64,000 nucleotides of DNA from the NCBI GenBank assembly GCA_029262315.1, contig JAJCZP010000005.1:1-64000 (forward strand), written 5' to 3'. This document shows positions 27,558 through 36,795 of this stretch, piece by piece. The DNA comes from Deltaproteobacteria bacterium (GTDB lineage Bacteria; Desulfobacterota; Binatia; UTPRO1). The notes beneath the pieces are model-generated. The model was not told where the DNA came from, did not search any database, and saw only the letters and a program-made list of their open reading frames with translations. Numbering within the stretch: the first letter of the stretch is position 1; each line of letters begins with the position of its first letter. The position numbers and the translations under genes are program-made.

Positions 27558-27986
27558 ATGAGGCGGCCGGGGCGGCGGAGCCTACTAAAGGCGCACATTC
27601 GGACTGTGATGAACGACGAGGTCGTTACGGTCGGGCCGGATACGTTGTTGGTGGACGTGGCGCGTGAGGTGGCGGCGTACAAGATCGGGGCGGTGCTGGT
27701 GATCGATCGGCGGAAGAAGCTGCTGGGGATCATCAGTACGAGTGATTTGGTGGCCTTTCTGCACGATGGTGGGAAGCTCGACGCGACGGTGGCGCGTGAC
27801 GTGATGACGAAGAAGCTGGTCGCCATCGACGAGTTTGCGCCTGCGGAAGAGGCTGTGGGGGTGATCCGGAACGCGGATATCCACTACCTGCCGGTGACGC
27901 GCGCTGGTAAGCTGGTCGGAATGGTGAGCGCCTCCGATCTCATGCGGCATCTGCTGCAGAGCTATCCCGATCCCGACATTGCGTAG
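27558..27986 (+). CDS. Tandem CBS-domain protein
   Basis: A 142-residue protein made almost entirely of two CBS motifs (about residues 15-70 and 80-138; IRTVMNDEVVTVGPDTLL, LGIISTSDLV, VARDVMTKKLVAI, GMVSASDLM). Such stand-alone Bateman modules bind adenine nucleotides and regulate partner proteins. No partner is identifiable here. The next gene overlaps its 3' end by eight bases. Confidence 0.92.
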   Translation: MRRPGRRSLLKAHIRTVMNDEVVTVGPDTLLVDVAREVAAYKIGAVLVIDRRKKLLGIISTSDLVAFLHDGGKLDATVARDVMTKKLVAIDEFAPAEEAVGVIRNADIHYLPVTRAGKLVGMVSASDLMRHLLQSYPDPDIA

Positions 27987-29205
27987 CGGGTCGACAGCGC
28001 GGCTGATCGCGCTGGTGGTGGCCGCGGTGGCGTTACTGGCCGGGGCGATCGTGGTGCGGGCGCAGCCGGGAACCCGGCACGGACTGACCGCCATCAAGCT
28101 GGCGCCGCCGCACGGACGTGGGACGGTTGGCGCGGTGCAGTACGTCACCGCACACGGCACCTTCGCGGATGGCAACTACCGGAACATCACGCAGCAGGTC
28201 GAATATCGCTCGAGCAACCCGAAGGTGGCCGTGGTCAAGAACGAGCGCGGCCAGAAGAGTCGGATCGATCTCGTCGGTGAGGGGCGCGCGACGATTTCCG
28301 CGGTCGATCCGCTGACGCGCGTGACGTCGACCGACAGCGGTGGGGACATGACACTGCGCGTGGTCGGTCGGGCCGAACGCCTGACGATGAAGCCGATCGA
28401 TGTACAGCGCGCCGTGGGGGAGTTCCACCACTTCACGGTCACGGCGCACTACGCGGGTGGGGAAACCCGCAACCTGACACAGCAGTGCAAGTATCGATCG
28501 AGCGATCCCAACGTCGCGCTGGCGCGAAACATCAAGGGCGACAAGAGTCGTGTCGAAGCCGTCGCCCCGGGCACGGCCACGATCGTGGCGGTGCATCCGG
28601 AGAGTGGGCTCACGACTGATGGCGCCACCTTCGCGGTGCTTGGCGCGCTCGAGCAGATCTCGCTCGCGCCGCAGCATCCGCGCCGCGCGCTCGGCGAGGT
28701 GCAACACTACACGGCGACGGGTCACTACGCGGGGGGCACGGTTCGCAATCTCACGCAGCAGGTCGAGTACGCGACGAGTGACAGCACGGTGGCGACCGCG
28801 CCGAATGCCAAGGGGAATCGTAGTCGCATCGCGACCGTCGCGTTCGGGACGGTGACGATCTCGGCGCGTGATCCCGCCACCGGTATCAGTTCGAGCGACG
28901 GCGGTGGGGACGCGCAGCTGACGGTGTACGATCCCGCGGCCCCGAAACCTCGGGCAGACAAGGCCCCGGCGCGCGGCGCCCAACCGTCAGCGGTCGTGTG
29001 TGGTGACGCGAGCGGTGACGGCGCGATTGGTCTCAGCGATCCGCTGTGGATTCTCGCGGGGGCGGTCGGCATCGCGGAGTGCCCGCTCGCGGTGTGCGAC
29101 GTCGACGCGGATGGTGACGTCACGGTCGGCGACGCGACCACGGTTGGCTGGGTCGCCATCGGGTACGACATGCCGCTCAGCTGTCGTCGCGCCGCGGGAT
29201 CCTGA
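27979..29205 (+). CDS. Secreted Ig-like (BIG2-type) triple-repeat protein with dockerin-like tail
   Basis: A 408-residue protein. The TTG start overlaps the CBS gene by eight bases. A signal peptide or anchor occupies about residues 8-28. Three tandem units of roughly 95 residues follow. Each contains a V(Q/H)xxTAxGxxxxGxxRN(I/L)TQQxxYxSS pattern, a VA..N.KG.KSR middle and a GTxTI.AxxP end, which is typical of BIG2 Ig-like domains. The C terminus (GDASGDGAIGLSDPL, DVDADGDVTVGDAT) resembles two calcium-binding dockerin/EF-hand loops. A surface adhesin or binding function is likely. Confidence 0.8.
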   Translation: MRSGSTARLIALVVAAVALLAGAIVVRAQPGTRHGLTAIKLAPPHGRGTVGAVQYVTAHGTFADGNYRNITQQVEYRSSNPKVAVVKNERGQKSRIDLVGEGRATISAVDPLTRVTSTDSGGDMTLRVVGRAERLTMKPIDVQRAVGEFHHFTVTAHYAGGETRNLTQQCKYRSSDPNVALARNIKGDKSRVEAVAPGTATIVAVHPESGLTTDGATFAVLGALEQISLAPQHPRRALGEVQHYTATGHYAGGTVRNLTQQVEYATSDSTVATAPNAKGNRSRIATVAFGTVTISARDPATGISSSDGGGDAQLTVYDPAAPKPRADKAPARGAQPSAVVCGDASGDGAIGLSDPLWILAGAVGIAECPLAVCDVDADGDVTVGDATTVGWVAIGYDMPLSCRRAAGS

Positions 29206-29221
29206 TCCGGGAAATCCAGCT

Positions 29222-30988
29222 CTACTCGGGTTGGAACATCTTCATGAAGTGGCCAAACGCGATGCGGCCGCCCTGCACCGTCAGCTCGCCCTTGGCCAGT
29301 GCTGCGAGCGCGCTTCGGCGCTGCGCCATGATTTCCTTCCAGAGCTGCGAGTCGACCACGACCGTGATGTCGGGATCGGCGGGGAACTCGTCGCGGATCT
29401 CCGCCACGCCGCGGCGGACGAATACGGCGTAGGACTCGCCCGTGTCGGGAAAGCGGAAGCCCACCTCGGTGTAGGCGTCCTCCGCCTTGGCGGGGTCGAG
29501 GAAGACCGGCAGCGCGTGCATGATGGCGCCGATCGGAAACGTCGCGAGCACTTCGGGCGGTGTATCAGCGAGCGCGGGCGGGGTGAGGGTCAGGCCCTCG
29601 GCTTCGAGCGCTTGCGTGAGGTAGTAGTTGCGGCCGTTCGCGCTCAGCTCTTGCTCGGCGAGGGCGCGGAGGCTCGTGATGCGCAGCGCGCGCGCGGCGT
29701 CGTCGGTGGGATTGAGAACGCGAAGATGGTCGGCGAGTTCGAGCGCCCATTGATGTTGTCCGCTGGCCGCGGCGTCTTCGGCCTGGCGGCGGAGCGCTTC
29801 GGTGCCGCCCGCGAGGCGCTCCATGTGCTCGGCACGTGCCTGATGCGTCATGGTGCCGAGACCCGTCGCGTTGCCCCCGAACCACCCGAGATAGCCCTGG
29901 AAGATGGCGCGCACCGACCAGTCGACACGGCCGTAGTACTCTTGGAGGTAGGGCTGGTCGGCTAGATGCGGTGGCAGCTTCACGCGCTCGACGATGACCT
30001 CCGGGTCGAGTCCGAGATTGATGAGGCGGACGGTCTGATCGTGCACGTACTGGATGGCATCGCGATAGTTGATGAGCGCGACCAGGACGTCGTTGGCGCC
30101 GCTGATGGGGCGGGTGTGGCTCGGCACCAGATGCAGCGGGCGGAGCGCGCGCATCTTGTCGAGGCTTCGTACCCAATCCATGACGTCGCGGTAGGCGGTG
30201 CCGCGGATGGCGTAGAGATTCGGAAACGAGTGATAGAAGTTGTCGCCCGGGAGCAGCACGCGCTTGTCGGGAAGCCAGACGAAGATCTGATCGGGTGTCT
30301 CGCCGGGCGCATGCACGAGCTCGAGGCGGATCCCGGCGATGGTCAGCTCGGTACGGTCGCCGGTGAAACTGTGCGTCGGGCGGAGGAGGGCGGGCGTCGT
30401 GGTGTCATCGACGGTGAGGCGCGGGCCGATGCCGGCGTTCACGAATTCTTCGGGGCCGAGCATGGTGCCGAATTGTCGCATTGCCCGGCGATAGATGATG
30501 GGACGGATCTGGTTGGCGATGCGGTCGATGAGCTCGACAGTCGTGGCGTGGGCGTGGACTTCCGGCTCGTCGTCGCCGGCGAGGACAGCGGCACCGAAGA
30601 TGTGATCGGCGTGATTGTGCGTATAGATGATGGCACGGACCGGTTTCGAGGTGATCGCGTCGAAGGCGGCCTTGACGGGACGCGCGGCCTCGGCGCTCTC
30701 CATGGCGTCGACGATGATGACGCCGTCGGTGCCCTCGATCAGGATCGAGTTGGCGAGGCCGTAGCCGATCGCGACGTGGACGCCGTCGGTGACCTCGATC
30801 ACGCCCTTGGTGAACTGCGCGCTATGCGCGGCCAGATCGGGATGGCTTTTCGCCGGGGCGGAGCTGCGAGGATTGGCGGCGGGGCGATCAGTGCAAGCAC
30901 TGGCGACCGCCCCGGCGACCAGGAGCGCGAGGCAGACGGTGGCGCCTCGCCTTGCGGGTGCGTTCAGTGGCTCACCCGGGTCCCCCAC
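29222..30988 (-). CDS. Alkyl/aryl sulfatase of the metallo-beta-lactamase fold (SdsA1-type)
   Basis: The track ORF starts at 31429, but the protein begins near 30988. GTG 30988 is in frame; an in-frame CTG at 30967 overlapping the previous stop is an alternative. A lipoprotein-like segment (about residues 15-33) ends VASAC. The MBL zinc motif is THNHADH (about residue 125), followed by further His/Asp ligands (HAPGETPD, PGDNFYH). The C-terminal alkyl-sulfatase dimerisation and SCP-2-like domains are present. It should hydrolyse alkyl sulfates such as SDS to alcohols and sulfate. It follows the HEAT-repeat gene with overlapping ends. Confidence 0.85.
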   Translation of the reverse strand: MGDPGEPLNAPARRGATVCLALLVAGAVASACTDRPAANPRSSAPAKSHPDLAAHSAQFTKGVIEVTDGVHVAIGYGLANSILIEGTDGVIIVDAMESAEAARPVKAAFDAITSKPVRAIIYTHNHADHIFGAAVLAGDDEPEVHAHATTVELIDRIANQIRPIIYRRAMRQFGTMLGPEEFVNAGIGPRLTVDDTTTPALLRPTHSFTGDRTELTIAGIRLELVHAPGETPDQIFVWLPDKRVLLPGDNFYHSFPNLYAIRGTAYRDVMDWVRSLDKMRALRPLHLVPSHTRPISGANDVLVALINYRDAIQYVHDQTVRLINLGLDPEVIVERVKLPPHLADQPYLQEYYGRVDWSVRAIFQGYLGWFGGNATGLGTMTHQARAEHMERLAGGTEALRRQAEDAAASGQHQWALELADHLRVLNPTDDAARALRITSLRALAEQELSANGRNYYLTQALEAEGLTLTPPALADTPPEVLATFPIGAIMHALPVFLDPAKAEDAYTEVGFRFPDTGESYAVFVRRGVAEIRDEFPADPDITVVVDSQLWKEIMAQRRSALAALAKGELTVQGGRIAFGHFMKMFQPE

Positions 30989-32187
30989 GCGGTGCTGAGC
31001 GGTGGTCTTCGGGCGGCGGACTGCCGCAACTCCGTCCGGGCCATCATCGGCGCCAATGTGGTGCCGTGCCGCCGTGCGAGCATCAGGACCTCGCTGAGGG
31101 CCACATGTCGCGTCGCAGGATTCGGGTGGTTCGCGGCGACGAGATCGAGTGCCTGGCGCGCGCTTTGCGTGCCAATGCCGCCGAGGCCCCGAATGATCGC
31201 GCGTCGGAGATCGGGATCGCGGGTGTCGAGTTCGCGGAGTAGGGGGCGCACTGCTGTGTTGTTGCCAAAGCTTCCGAGCGAGGTCGCCGCGGCGATGGCC
31301 AGGGCGCGATCGTGTCCCTTCAGCATCTTTTCGAGCTCGAGGTTCACCGCCACGCTTTGGTGGCCCCGGACCGCTTGCATGACGGCGCCGAGATCGGGGC
31401 CTTGGTTCTCGCGGAGCATGCGTGCCCACGCCGTCGGGCCGAAGACGAGGCCGCGGCGCTCGGTTTCGTGGAGGAGCGCGAGGCGCGTCTCGATCGGCAC
31501 CGTCGGGTCGAAGACGAGCTCGCCGATGCGCGCCGCTTCGGTGCGCGTCAGCAGTGGGGCGTTGCCGGCAAGGGCGAGATCACGGAGCGCCGAGCGCGCC
31601 AGCGCGGGCGCCGGAGACACGACGAGTTCTATGGTGAGGGTGCGGAGGCGCGCGCCACGTTCGGCCGACTGCGGCATGTCGGCGATCGCAGTGTAGCTCC
31701 GAACGGCCGTGAGATAGGCGGAGCGATTCGCCGGGGTGAGCGGCAGGTTCTCGACCGCCGTTGGCAGCGAAGTCCACTCTACGCTGGCCGCGACGGTCGT
31801 TTCCGCGAGTGCTACGCTGGCGGCGATCGGGCGCAGGAAGAGCACGGCGTCCTGTCCCACGGCGTAGGGTGGGCGTTCGTGTCCGTCGCGGGCGAAGGTC
31901 AGGCGGCCAGGCGGGACGTTGCCACGGATGACCTCGAGCACTTCGGCCTCGACGACCGGATAGGGTGTCGGCGGCTCGCCGATGGGGATCTCCCACTGCG
32001 GGTGCACGATCCGGGCGTGGACGATGATCTCGGCCTCGAACGTGCGCTGCCAGAGGGTGCGCTCCAATGTGGGCGCGGGTTGATCGGCTGCCTGGGCGAG
32101 CGCGACGCCACCGCTCTGCAGCAGAGCGATTCCCACCGCCATCGCCATGCCCAGTCGCGCTTGTTGCCATCCGCCCATCATCCACAC
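30964..32187 (-). CDS. Exported HEAT-repeat protein
   Basis: A 407-residue protein with an N-terminal signal peptide (cleavage near ALAQA). Residues of about 40-130 look like a small beta domain also found in secreted proteins of unknown function (VVEAEVLEVIRGNVPPGRLTF). The C-terminal third has HEAT-type helical repeats (ALAIAAATSLGSFGNNTAVRPLL, RRAIIRGLGGIGTQSARQAL). Probably a periplasmic scaffold; no enzyme motif is visible. Its end overlaps the sulfatase start region. Confidence 0.75.
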   Translation of the reverse strand: MWMMGGWQQARLGMAMAVGIALLQSGGVALAQAADQPAPTLERTLWQRTFEAEIIVHARIVHPQWEIPIGEPPTPYPVVEAEVLEVIRGNVPPGRLTFARDGHERPPYAVGQDAVLFLRPIAASVALAETTVAASVEWTSLPTAVENLPLTPANRSAYLTAVRSYTAIADMPQSAERGARLRTLTIELVVSPAPALARSALRDLALAGNAPLLTRTEAARIGELVFDPTVPIETRLALLHETERRGLVFGPTAWARMLRENQGPDLGAVMQAVRGHQSVAVNLELEKMLKGHDRALAIAAATSLGSFGNNTAVRPLLRELDTRDPDLRRAIIRGLGGIGTQSARQALDLVAANHPNPATRHVALSEVLMLARRHGTTLAPMMARTELRQSAARRPPLSTAWGTRVSH

Positions 32188-32257
32188 CCCCTAATCCACA
32201 CAGCATATCGGGCGCCGGGCGTGCGTGCGAGGGGCCTCCGTACCGGCGAGCGCCTTT

Positions 32258-33457
32258 TCAGTACGAGCGGGGGAGGCCGAGGATGTGCTCGCCGACGTAG
32301 TTCAGGATCATTTCCTTCGAGATCGGGGCCGTCCGCATCAGCCGGGTGCGCTCCCAGTAGCCGATCACCCCGATGTCTTCCGAAAAGCCCGCGCCCCCGT
32401 GGGTTTGGATGGCGCGGTCGGCGGCGTCGATGGCGAGATCGGTCGAGAGGTACTTGGCCATGTTGGCGTACATGCCGGTTTCGGCGGCGTCGACCTTGGC
32501 GTCGTACGCGGCAGCGGCTTTGTAGGTAAGACCACGCGCGGCCTCGATCCGGATCCGGAGGTCGGCGAGCGGGTGTTGAATGGCCTGGTAGGCGCCGATC
32601 GGCTTCTCGCCGAAGACCACGCGTTGGCCGGCGTAGTCGATGGCGCGATCGAGCAGATACTCGGTCTGACCGCAGGCGCCGGCCGCGATCAGGATGCGCT
32701 CCGGATTCAACGTCGAGAACATGACCGCGCCGCCCGCGTGCTCCTCGCCGACGAGGTTCTCGAGGGGGACCTTCACCGCGTCGAAGTGGACGGTGAACTG
32801 GCGCGCGCCCTCGATGGCGCGCATCGGCAGCGGTGTCAGCTCGACGCCGGGCGCGTGGCTGTCGACGACGAACACCGACAGGCACGCCGTCTTCGGCAGA
32901 CCCGCGCTCTTGATTTCGTCCCGCGAGCGCGTGCGCGCGATGACCATCACGTAGTCGGATTGATCGATGCCGGTGATGAACGTCTTCTCGCCATCGAGCA
33001 CGAAGTGATCGCCCGCGCGTTTGGCACGCGTCGTCATGCGAAACGAATTGGTGCCCGCGTTCGCCTCGGTGATGGCAAACGCCATCTTGATCTCGCCCGT
33101 GGCAATCTTCGGCAGAAACTTGTCCTTCACTGCGTCCGATCCCGCGTTGGCGATGCAGAGCGCATCCATACTGGTGAGGAGGTAGAGCGGGTGACCGAAG
33201 CCCTTGCTGGCCATGGCGTCGCAGGCAGTCGCGCCCGCGGTGAGACCCATCGCCGTCCCACCGTACGCCTCGGGAATGAAGGCGCCGAGCAGTCCGGCCT
33301 CGGTCATCGCCTGCCAGAACTCTTCCGGCACCCGTCCTTCCTGCGCGAGCGAGCGCTCGAATTCCTGGTGCCGGCTCTCGAACGGGCGCAGCATACGCGC
33401 GCACGTGTCCCGGATCATTGCCTGCTCGTCGCTCTGCCCGAAGGTGTAAGTGTGCAT
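32258..33457 (-). CDS. Acyl-CoA dehydrogenase family protein
   Basis: A 399-residue flavoprotein with the three ACAD domains. AFAITEANAGTNSFRM (residues about 130-145) is the FAD-binding loop, and RIEAARGLTYKAAA is in the C-terminal helical bundle. QTHGGAGFSEDIGVIGYWERTRLM carries the Glu near the expected catalytic region of this subfamily. It should oxidise an acyl-CoA thioester, passing electrons to ETF. The adjacent crotonase and SDR genes in the same orientation suggest one fatty-acyl or branched-acyl degradation unit; the substrate is not determined. Confidence 0.93.
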   Translation of the reverse strand: MHTYTFGQSDEQAMIRDTCARMLRPFESRHQEFERSLAQEGRVPEEFWQAMTEAGLLGAFIPEAYGGTAMGLTAGATACDAMASKGFGHPLYLLTSMDALCIANAGSDAVKDKFLPKIATGEIKMAFAITEANAGTNSFRMTTRAKRAGDHFVLDGEKTFITGIDQSDYVMVIARTRSRDEIKSAGLPKTACLSVFVVDSHAPGVELTPLPMRAIEGARQFTVHFDAVKVPLENLVGEEHAGGAVMFSTLNPERILIAAGACGQTEYLLDRAIDYAGQRVVFGEKPIGAYQAIQHPLADLRIRIEAARGLTYKAAAAYDAKVDAAETGMYANMAKYLSTDLAIDAADRAIQTHGGAGFSEDIGVIGYWERTRLMRTAPISKEMILNYVGEHILGLPRSY

Positions 33458-33505
33458 GCGACCGGGGCTAGCACGGGCGTGGGGGTGGGTCCAGAAACCG
33501 TGGCG

Positions 33506-34387
33506 TTACAGCTGGCTCTTCCGCCGCGGCTTCCGCTCTGGGGGCGCCTGGCTGTAGTCGCCGAACGGCCCGTCGCGCTCGGTGACGGCTGCGCGGACGC
33601 CCTTATCCATAGACGTTGTCACGAAGCCGCGGCCCTCGGGCGTGTTTCGCATGATGCCGTCGAGCACCGGGCCGAGATACTGCGTGCTCTGGATGCCCAT
33701 GTTCTCGAACGCTTGATTGACGATGAGCTTCATCGCGGCGAGCTGGGTCGCGGGGAGCTGCGCCAGCCGGCCGGCCCAGTGGTCGACGGTGGCATCGAGT
33801 TCCTCGAGCGGGACCGCGAAGTTGATCAGGCCGATCTCCACCGCTTCCTTGCCGCTCACCGGGCAGCCCGTCAGCGCATAGAACTTCGCCTTGGTGAGCC
33901 CCAGGCGGTAGATCCACATGCCGGTCAGGTGGCAGCCCCAGACGCGCGAGTAGGGCGTGCCGAACTGCGCGTCTTCCGAGGCGATGACGATGTCGGCGCA
34001 GAGCGCCAGCTCCGAGCCGCCGCCGACGCACCAGCCGTGTACCTTGGCGATGACTGGCGTCAGGCCGCGCCACACCTGCATGAACTTCGGGACCGGTCCG
34101 AGAAACGGATTGGCGACGGCCGCGGCATCCCGCCCAGGATCGTACTCGTCCTCACCGAGTCCCGGAAAGTGCTCCAGACCGCCCGAGAAATCGAAGCCGG
34201 CACAGAACGCATCGCCTGCGCCCTGGAGGATGATCACCCGGATGTCGTGGTCGCGATTGGCATCGCCGAGCGCATCCTCCAGCTCTTCCCACATCTCGGT
34301 CCGAAGCGTGTTGTGTTTCTCCGGACGATTGAGCGTGATCGTCGCGATGCGCTCATCCTTACTATACTCGATCATCGTGTAGGGCAT
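33506..34387 (-). CDS. Enoyl-CoA hydratase/isomerase (crotonase) family protein
   Basis: The start at ATG 34387, preceded by AAGGAG, gives 293 residues. Oxyanion-hole segments are visible: GDAFCAGFDFSGG (about 68-80) and HGWCVGGGSELALCADIVIA (about 133-152). The usual catalytic Glu in the FGxPE segment is not present here (FGTPYSRVWG), so simple hydratase activity is doubtful. Isomerase, hydrolase or another crotonase reaction should be considered. It lies 10 bases after the upstream SDR and 48 bases before the ACAD gene, so the genes are likely cotranscribed. Confidence 0.88.
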   Translation of the reverse strand: MPYTMIEYSKDERIATITLNRPEKHNTLRTEMWEELEDALGDANRDHDIRVIILQGAGDAFCAGFDFSGGLEHFPGLGEDEYDPGRDAAAVANPFLGPVPKFMQVWRGLTPVIAKVHGWCVGGGSELALCADIVIASEDAQFGTPYSRVWGCHLTGMWIYRLGLTKAKFYALTGCPVSGKEAVEIGLINFAVPLEELDATVDHWAGRLAQLPATQLAAMKLIVNQAFENMGIQSTQYLGPVLDGIMRNTPEGRGFVTTSMDKGVRAAVTERDGPFGDYSQAPPERKPRRKSQL

Positions 34388-34397
34388 GGGGCGCTCC

Positions 34398-35099
34398 TTA
34401 CCACCGCTCGCCGAACGGGCGGAGGTCGTGCTCGAAGGTCCATGCCGAACGGTCCTGCATGTGCACTGCGTAGTAGGCGTCGGCGATCGCACTCGGCTTC
34501 AGGAAGAACTCGTCGGGTTTGTCGCCCATGAAGCTCCGTGTGAGCGGCATGTCGATCACCCCATCAATGATGGCGAGCGACACGTGAATGCCCTCGGGCC
34601 CGAGCGTCCGCGCCATCGACTGCGCGAACAGACGCTGCGCGCCCTTGGCGGGCGCAAAGGCCGCCATGCTCGCGCCGCCCCGGAGCGACGCCGTCGCGCC
34701 CGTGATCAGAATCGTGCCCGCGCCCTTCTTCTGCATGTCGGCCGCCGCCTCGCGCGCGCAGTGGTAGAGCGCGAGGACGTTCACCCGCCACGCGCCTTCC
34801 ATGGCCTCGACATCGACCGTGCGGAAGTCGCCGAAGACGGCATTCCCGGCGTTGTGGATGAGGACGTCGACCGGCCCGAGGTCTTTGCGGACTTTCGCGA
34901 ACGTCGCGGCGACGGCTGCGCCGTCGGTGACATCGGTCGGGTAGGCGTGCGCGCCCTTGATCTCGGCGGCCAGCGCCGCGAGCTTGTCGGGCGTGCGCGC
35001 GCACATCGCCACGTCGTAGCCCTCGGCCGCGAACTTCCGGACACACGCGACACCCGTGCCGGGACCAACGCCGGTTACGAGACAGACCCCCTTCGCCAT
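34398..35099 (-). CDS. SDR family oxidoreductase (YxxxK replaced by FxxxK)
   Basis: A 233-residue protein with an N-terminal Rossmann motif (GVGPGTGVACVRKF) and the NAG-type segment IHNAGNAVFG. After the ITGATASLRG strand the catalytic motif reads FAPAK, so the Lys is kept and the usual Tyr is Phe. It belongs to the same subfamily as the 17221-17985 product. It is the first gene of the SDR-crotonase-ACAD run. Confidence 0.88.
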   Translation of the reverse strand: MAKGVCLVTGVGPGTGVACVRKFAAEGYDVAMCARTPDKLAALAAEIKGAHAYPTDVTDGAAVAATFAKVRKDLGPVDVLIHNAGNAVFGDFRTVDVEAMEGAWRVNVLALYHCAREAAADMQKKGAGTILITGATASLRGGASMAAFAPAKGAQRLFAQSMARTLGPEGIHVSLAIIDGVIDMPLTRSFMGDKPDEFFLKPSAIADAYYAVHMQDRSAWTFEHDLRPFGERW

Positions 35100-35380
35100 A
35101 CCGTTGCCTCCTTCGCGTTGTCCGCTGCGACATCTCGTCGCGTGTGGGCATCGCCGCTTTGTGATGTGTGCGCAGCTTCCCGACGGGATGCCGTGCTTCC
35201 TCGCTCAGTGCAATGCGCGCGGAGCTACTGCAACCTGATGATCGGGGCAGATAGCTGGCGCGCTGTCGATGCCGGAGCTAAGTCGCGATCTCGCGAGGGC
35301 TGGCTGCGGCGGGCGATCTGACGAGACAGTATTCGGGGCCTCGATTGCGGTCGGCGACCCGGCGAGGGTAGGGTGCCTGC

Positions 35381-36718
35381 GTGCGTTGGCCCACGCTCTT
35401 GTTAGCCCTCGGGCTCGTGTGGTTGGCGAGCGCGCCGGCCGTGGCCGCTTCGCGTGGTTCACGGGAGGCGGAGCTGCGCGAGACGCTCGATGCGCTCCTC
35501 GTGCTCGAACGCGAGGATGGTGGTTGGACGTACGAGCAAGGCGAGGGCGTGCGGCCCCGGCCGTCGACCATGCCGTTGCAGATCGCGGAGCGCATTGCGG
35601 GCACGTTCGGTCTCGCAACGTGGGACACCGTCGTCATGCGGAGTCCCGGCACGCCGGCGGCGGGACTGCTCCTGCTCGACGCGTACGATCTCACCGGGCG
35701 CGAGGAATACCTCGAGGCCGCCGTCCGTACCGGTGACGTCGTCTTGGCCGCACAGCTCGGATCGGGGGGTTGGTTTTCCGAAGCGCCGATGGAGGGGGAC
35801 GCGATGGCGGCGTGGTTTGCCGTTCCCATCCGTCGCTCGAGCCTCGATGACGACGTGACGACCGGTGCCGTCCGCCTGCTGCTCGCGCTCTGGGAGCGCA
35901 CCAAGGAGCGACGCTATTGGTACGCCGCCACGCAGGGGCTCGAGCTGTTGAAAGCCGCGCAGCTTTCGTCGGGCGCGTGGCCGCTCGTCTGGCGTCCGAT
36001 GTGGAAGCAAACCCTCATCCCGACGTTCGAGGATCGCGCGACGCTGAACGACGGCGCGACCAGCCTCGAGATCGAGACCTTCTTGATCGGCGGCACCGTG
36101 CTCGAGCGCGCGGACTTCACACAGGTCGCGCTTCGCGGTGGCGACTGGTTGATCCAAGCGCAACGCGCGGCGCCACACGCCGGATGGGCGCAGCAGTACG
36201 ATGATGCCGGCAACCCGACGCACGCCCGGCGCTTCGAGCCACCGGCGCTCGCAACCTGGGAGACGCGCTACGCCATGGAAGCGCTCCTCGCGCTCGCCGC
36301 GGCCACCGGCGAGCAGAAGTACTGCGCGCCGCTTGCCAAGGCCGTCAGTTGGTTGCAGAGCGCCGCGCTCCGCGACGGTTGCTGGGCGCGCTTCTACGAC
36401 ATCGAGACCGGCGAGCCCCTGTATGTGAATGATGACGGTCGCCACGTCGCGAATCCCGCCGAGGCGCACCGCCCCTACGATTGGGAGGGGGATTTCGGCG
36501 TCAGCCACGTGCTTCGGAGGCTGGGAGCCAAGCGTGTCGGCCGGGCCGCACTCCCCATCCGACCAGTGGCGGGCGACCCCATCCGGTGTCGGGACCCCGG
36601 CCAGCCACCGTTCGATGCGCGGAAGACCGGTGATCCTCGGTTGCTCGTCGCGCATGCCGCCCGCGTGTTGGCGACCCTCCAGCCCGCGGTCCCCAATCCG
36701 TGCAAAAGACCCGCCTAG
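35381..36718 (+). CDS. Secreted pectate lyase-like protein (PL10-type alpha/alpha toroid)
   Basis: A 445-residue protein with a clear signal peptide (residues 1-22, ending AVAAS). The helical toroid pattern, GGW segments, and the stretch AGWAQQYDDAGNPTHARRFEPPAL recall family 10 pectate lyases, in which this region lines the active site. It would cleave polygalacturonate by beta-elimination. Identification rests on recalled family patterns, so another PL10-like or glycan-processing activity is possible. It stands alone between a 281-base gap and the kinase-like gene. Confidence 0.75.
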   Translation: MRWPTLLLALGLVWLASAPAVAASRGSREAELRETLDALLVLEREDGGWTYEQGEGVRPRPSTMPLQIAERIAGTFGLATWDTVVMRSPGTPAAGLLLLDAYDLTGREEYLEAAVRTGDVVLAAQLGSGGWFSEAPMEGDAMAAWFAVPIRRSSLDDDVTTGAVRLLLALWERTKERRYWYAATQGLELLKAAQLSSGAWPLVWRPMWKQTLIPTFEDRATLNDGATSLEIETFLIGGTVLERADFTQVALRGGDWLIQAQRAAPHAGWAQQYDDAGNPTHARRFEPPALATWETRYAMEALLALAAATGEQKYCAPLAKAVSWLQSAALRDGCWARFYDIETGEPLYVNDDGRHVANPAEAHRPYDWEGDFGVSHVLRRLGAKRVGRAALPIRPVAGDPIRCRDPGQPPFDARKTGDPRLLVAHAARVLATLQPAVPNPCKRPA

Positions 36719-36795
36719 AGCGCCGGTGACGGCAGACAATGTCGAACAGTGTTTCGTTGTTGCGACATTGAGGATTGGTCGCTAGTCTCCCGCCG

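Noticed and set aside
32225-34531. 768-residue plus-strand frame
   Set aside because: Antisense to the ACAD and crotonase genes, both with clear motifs on the minus strand.
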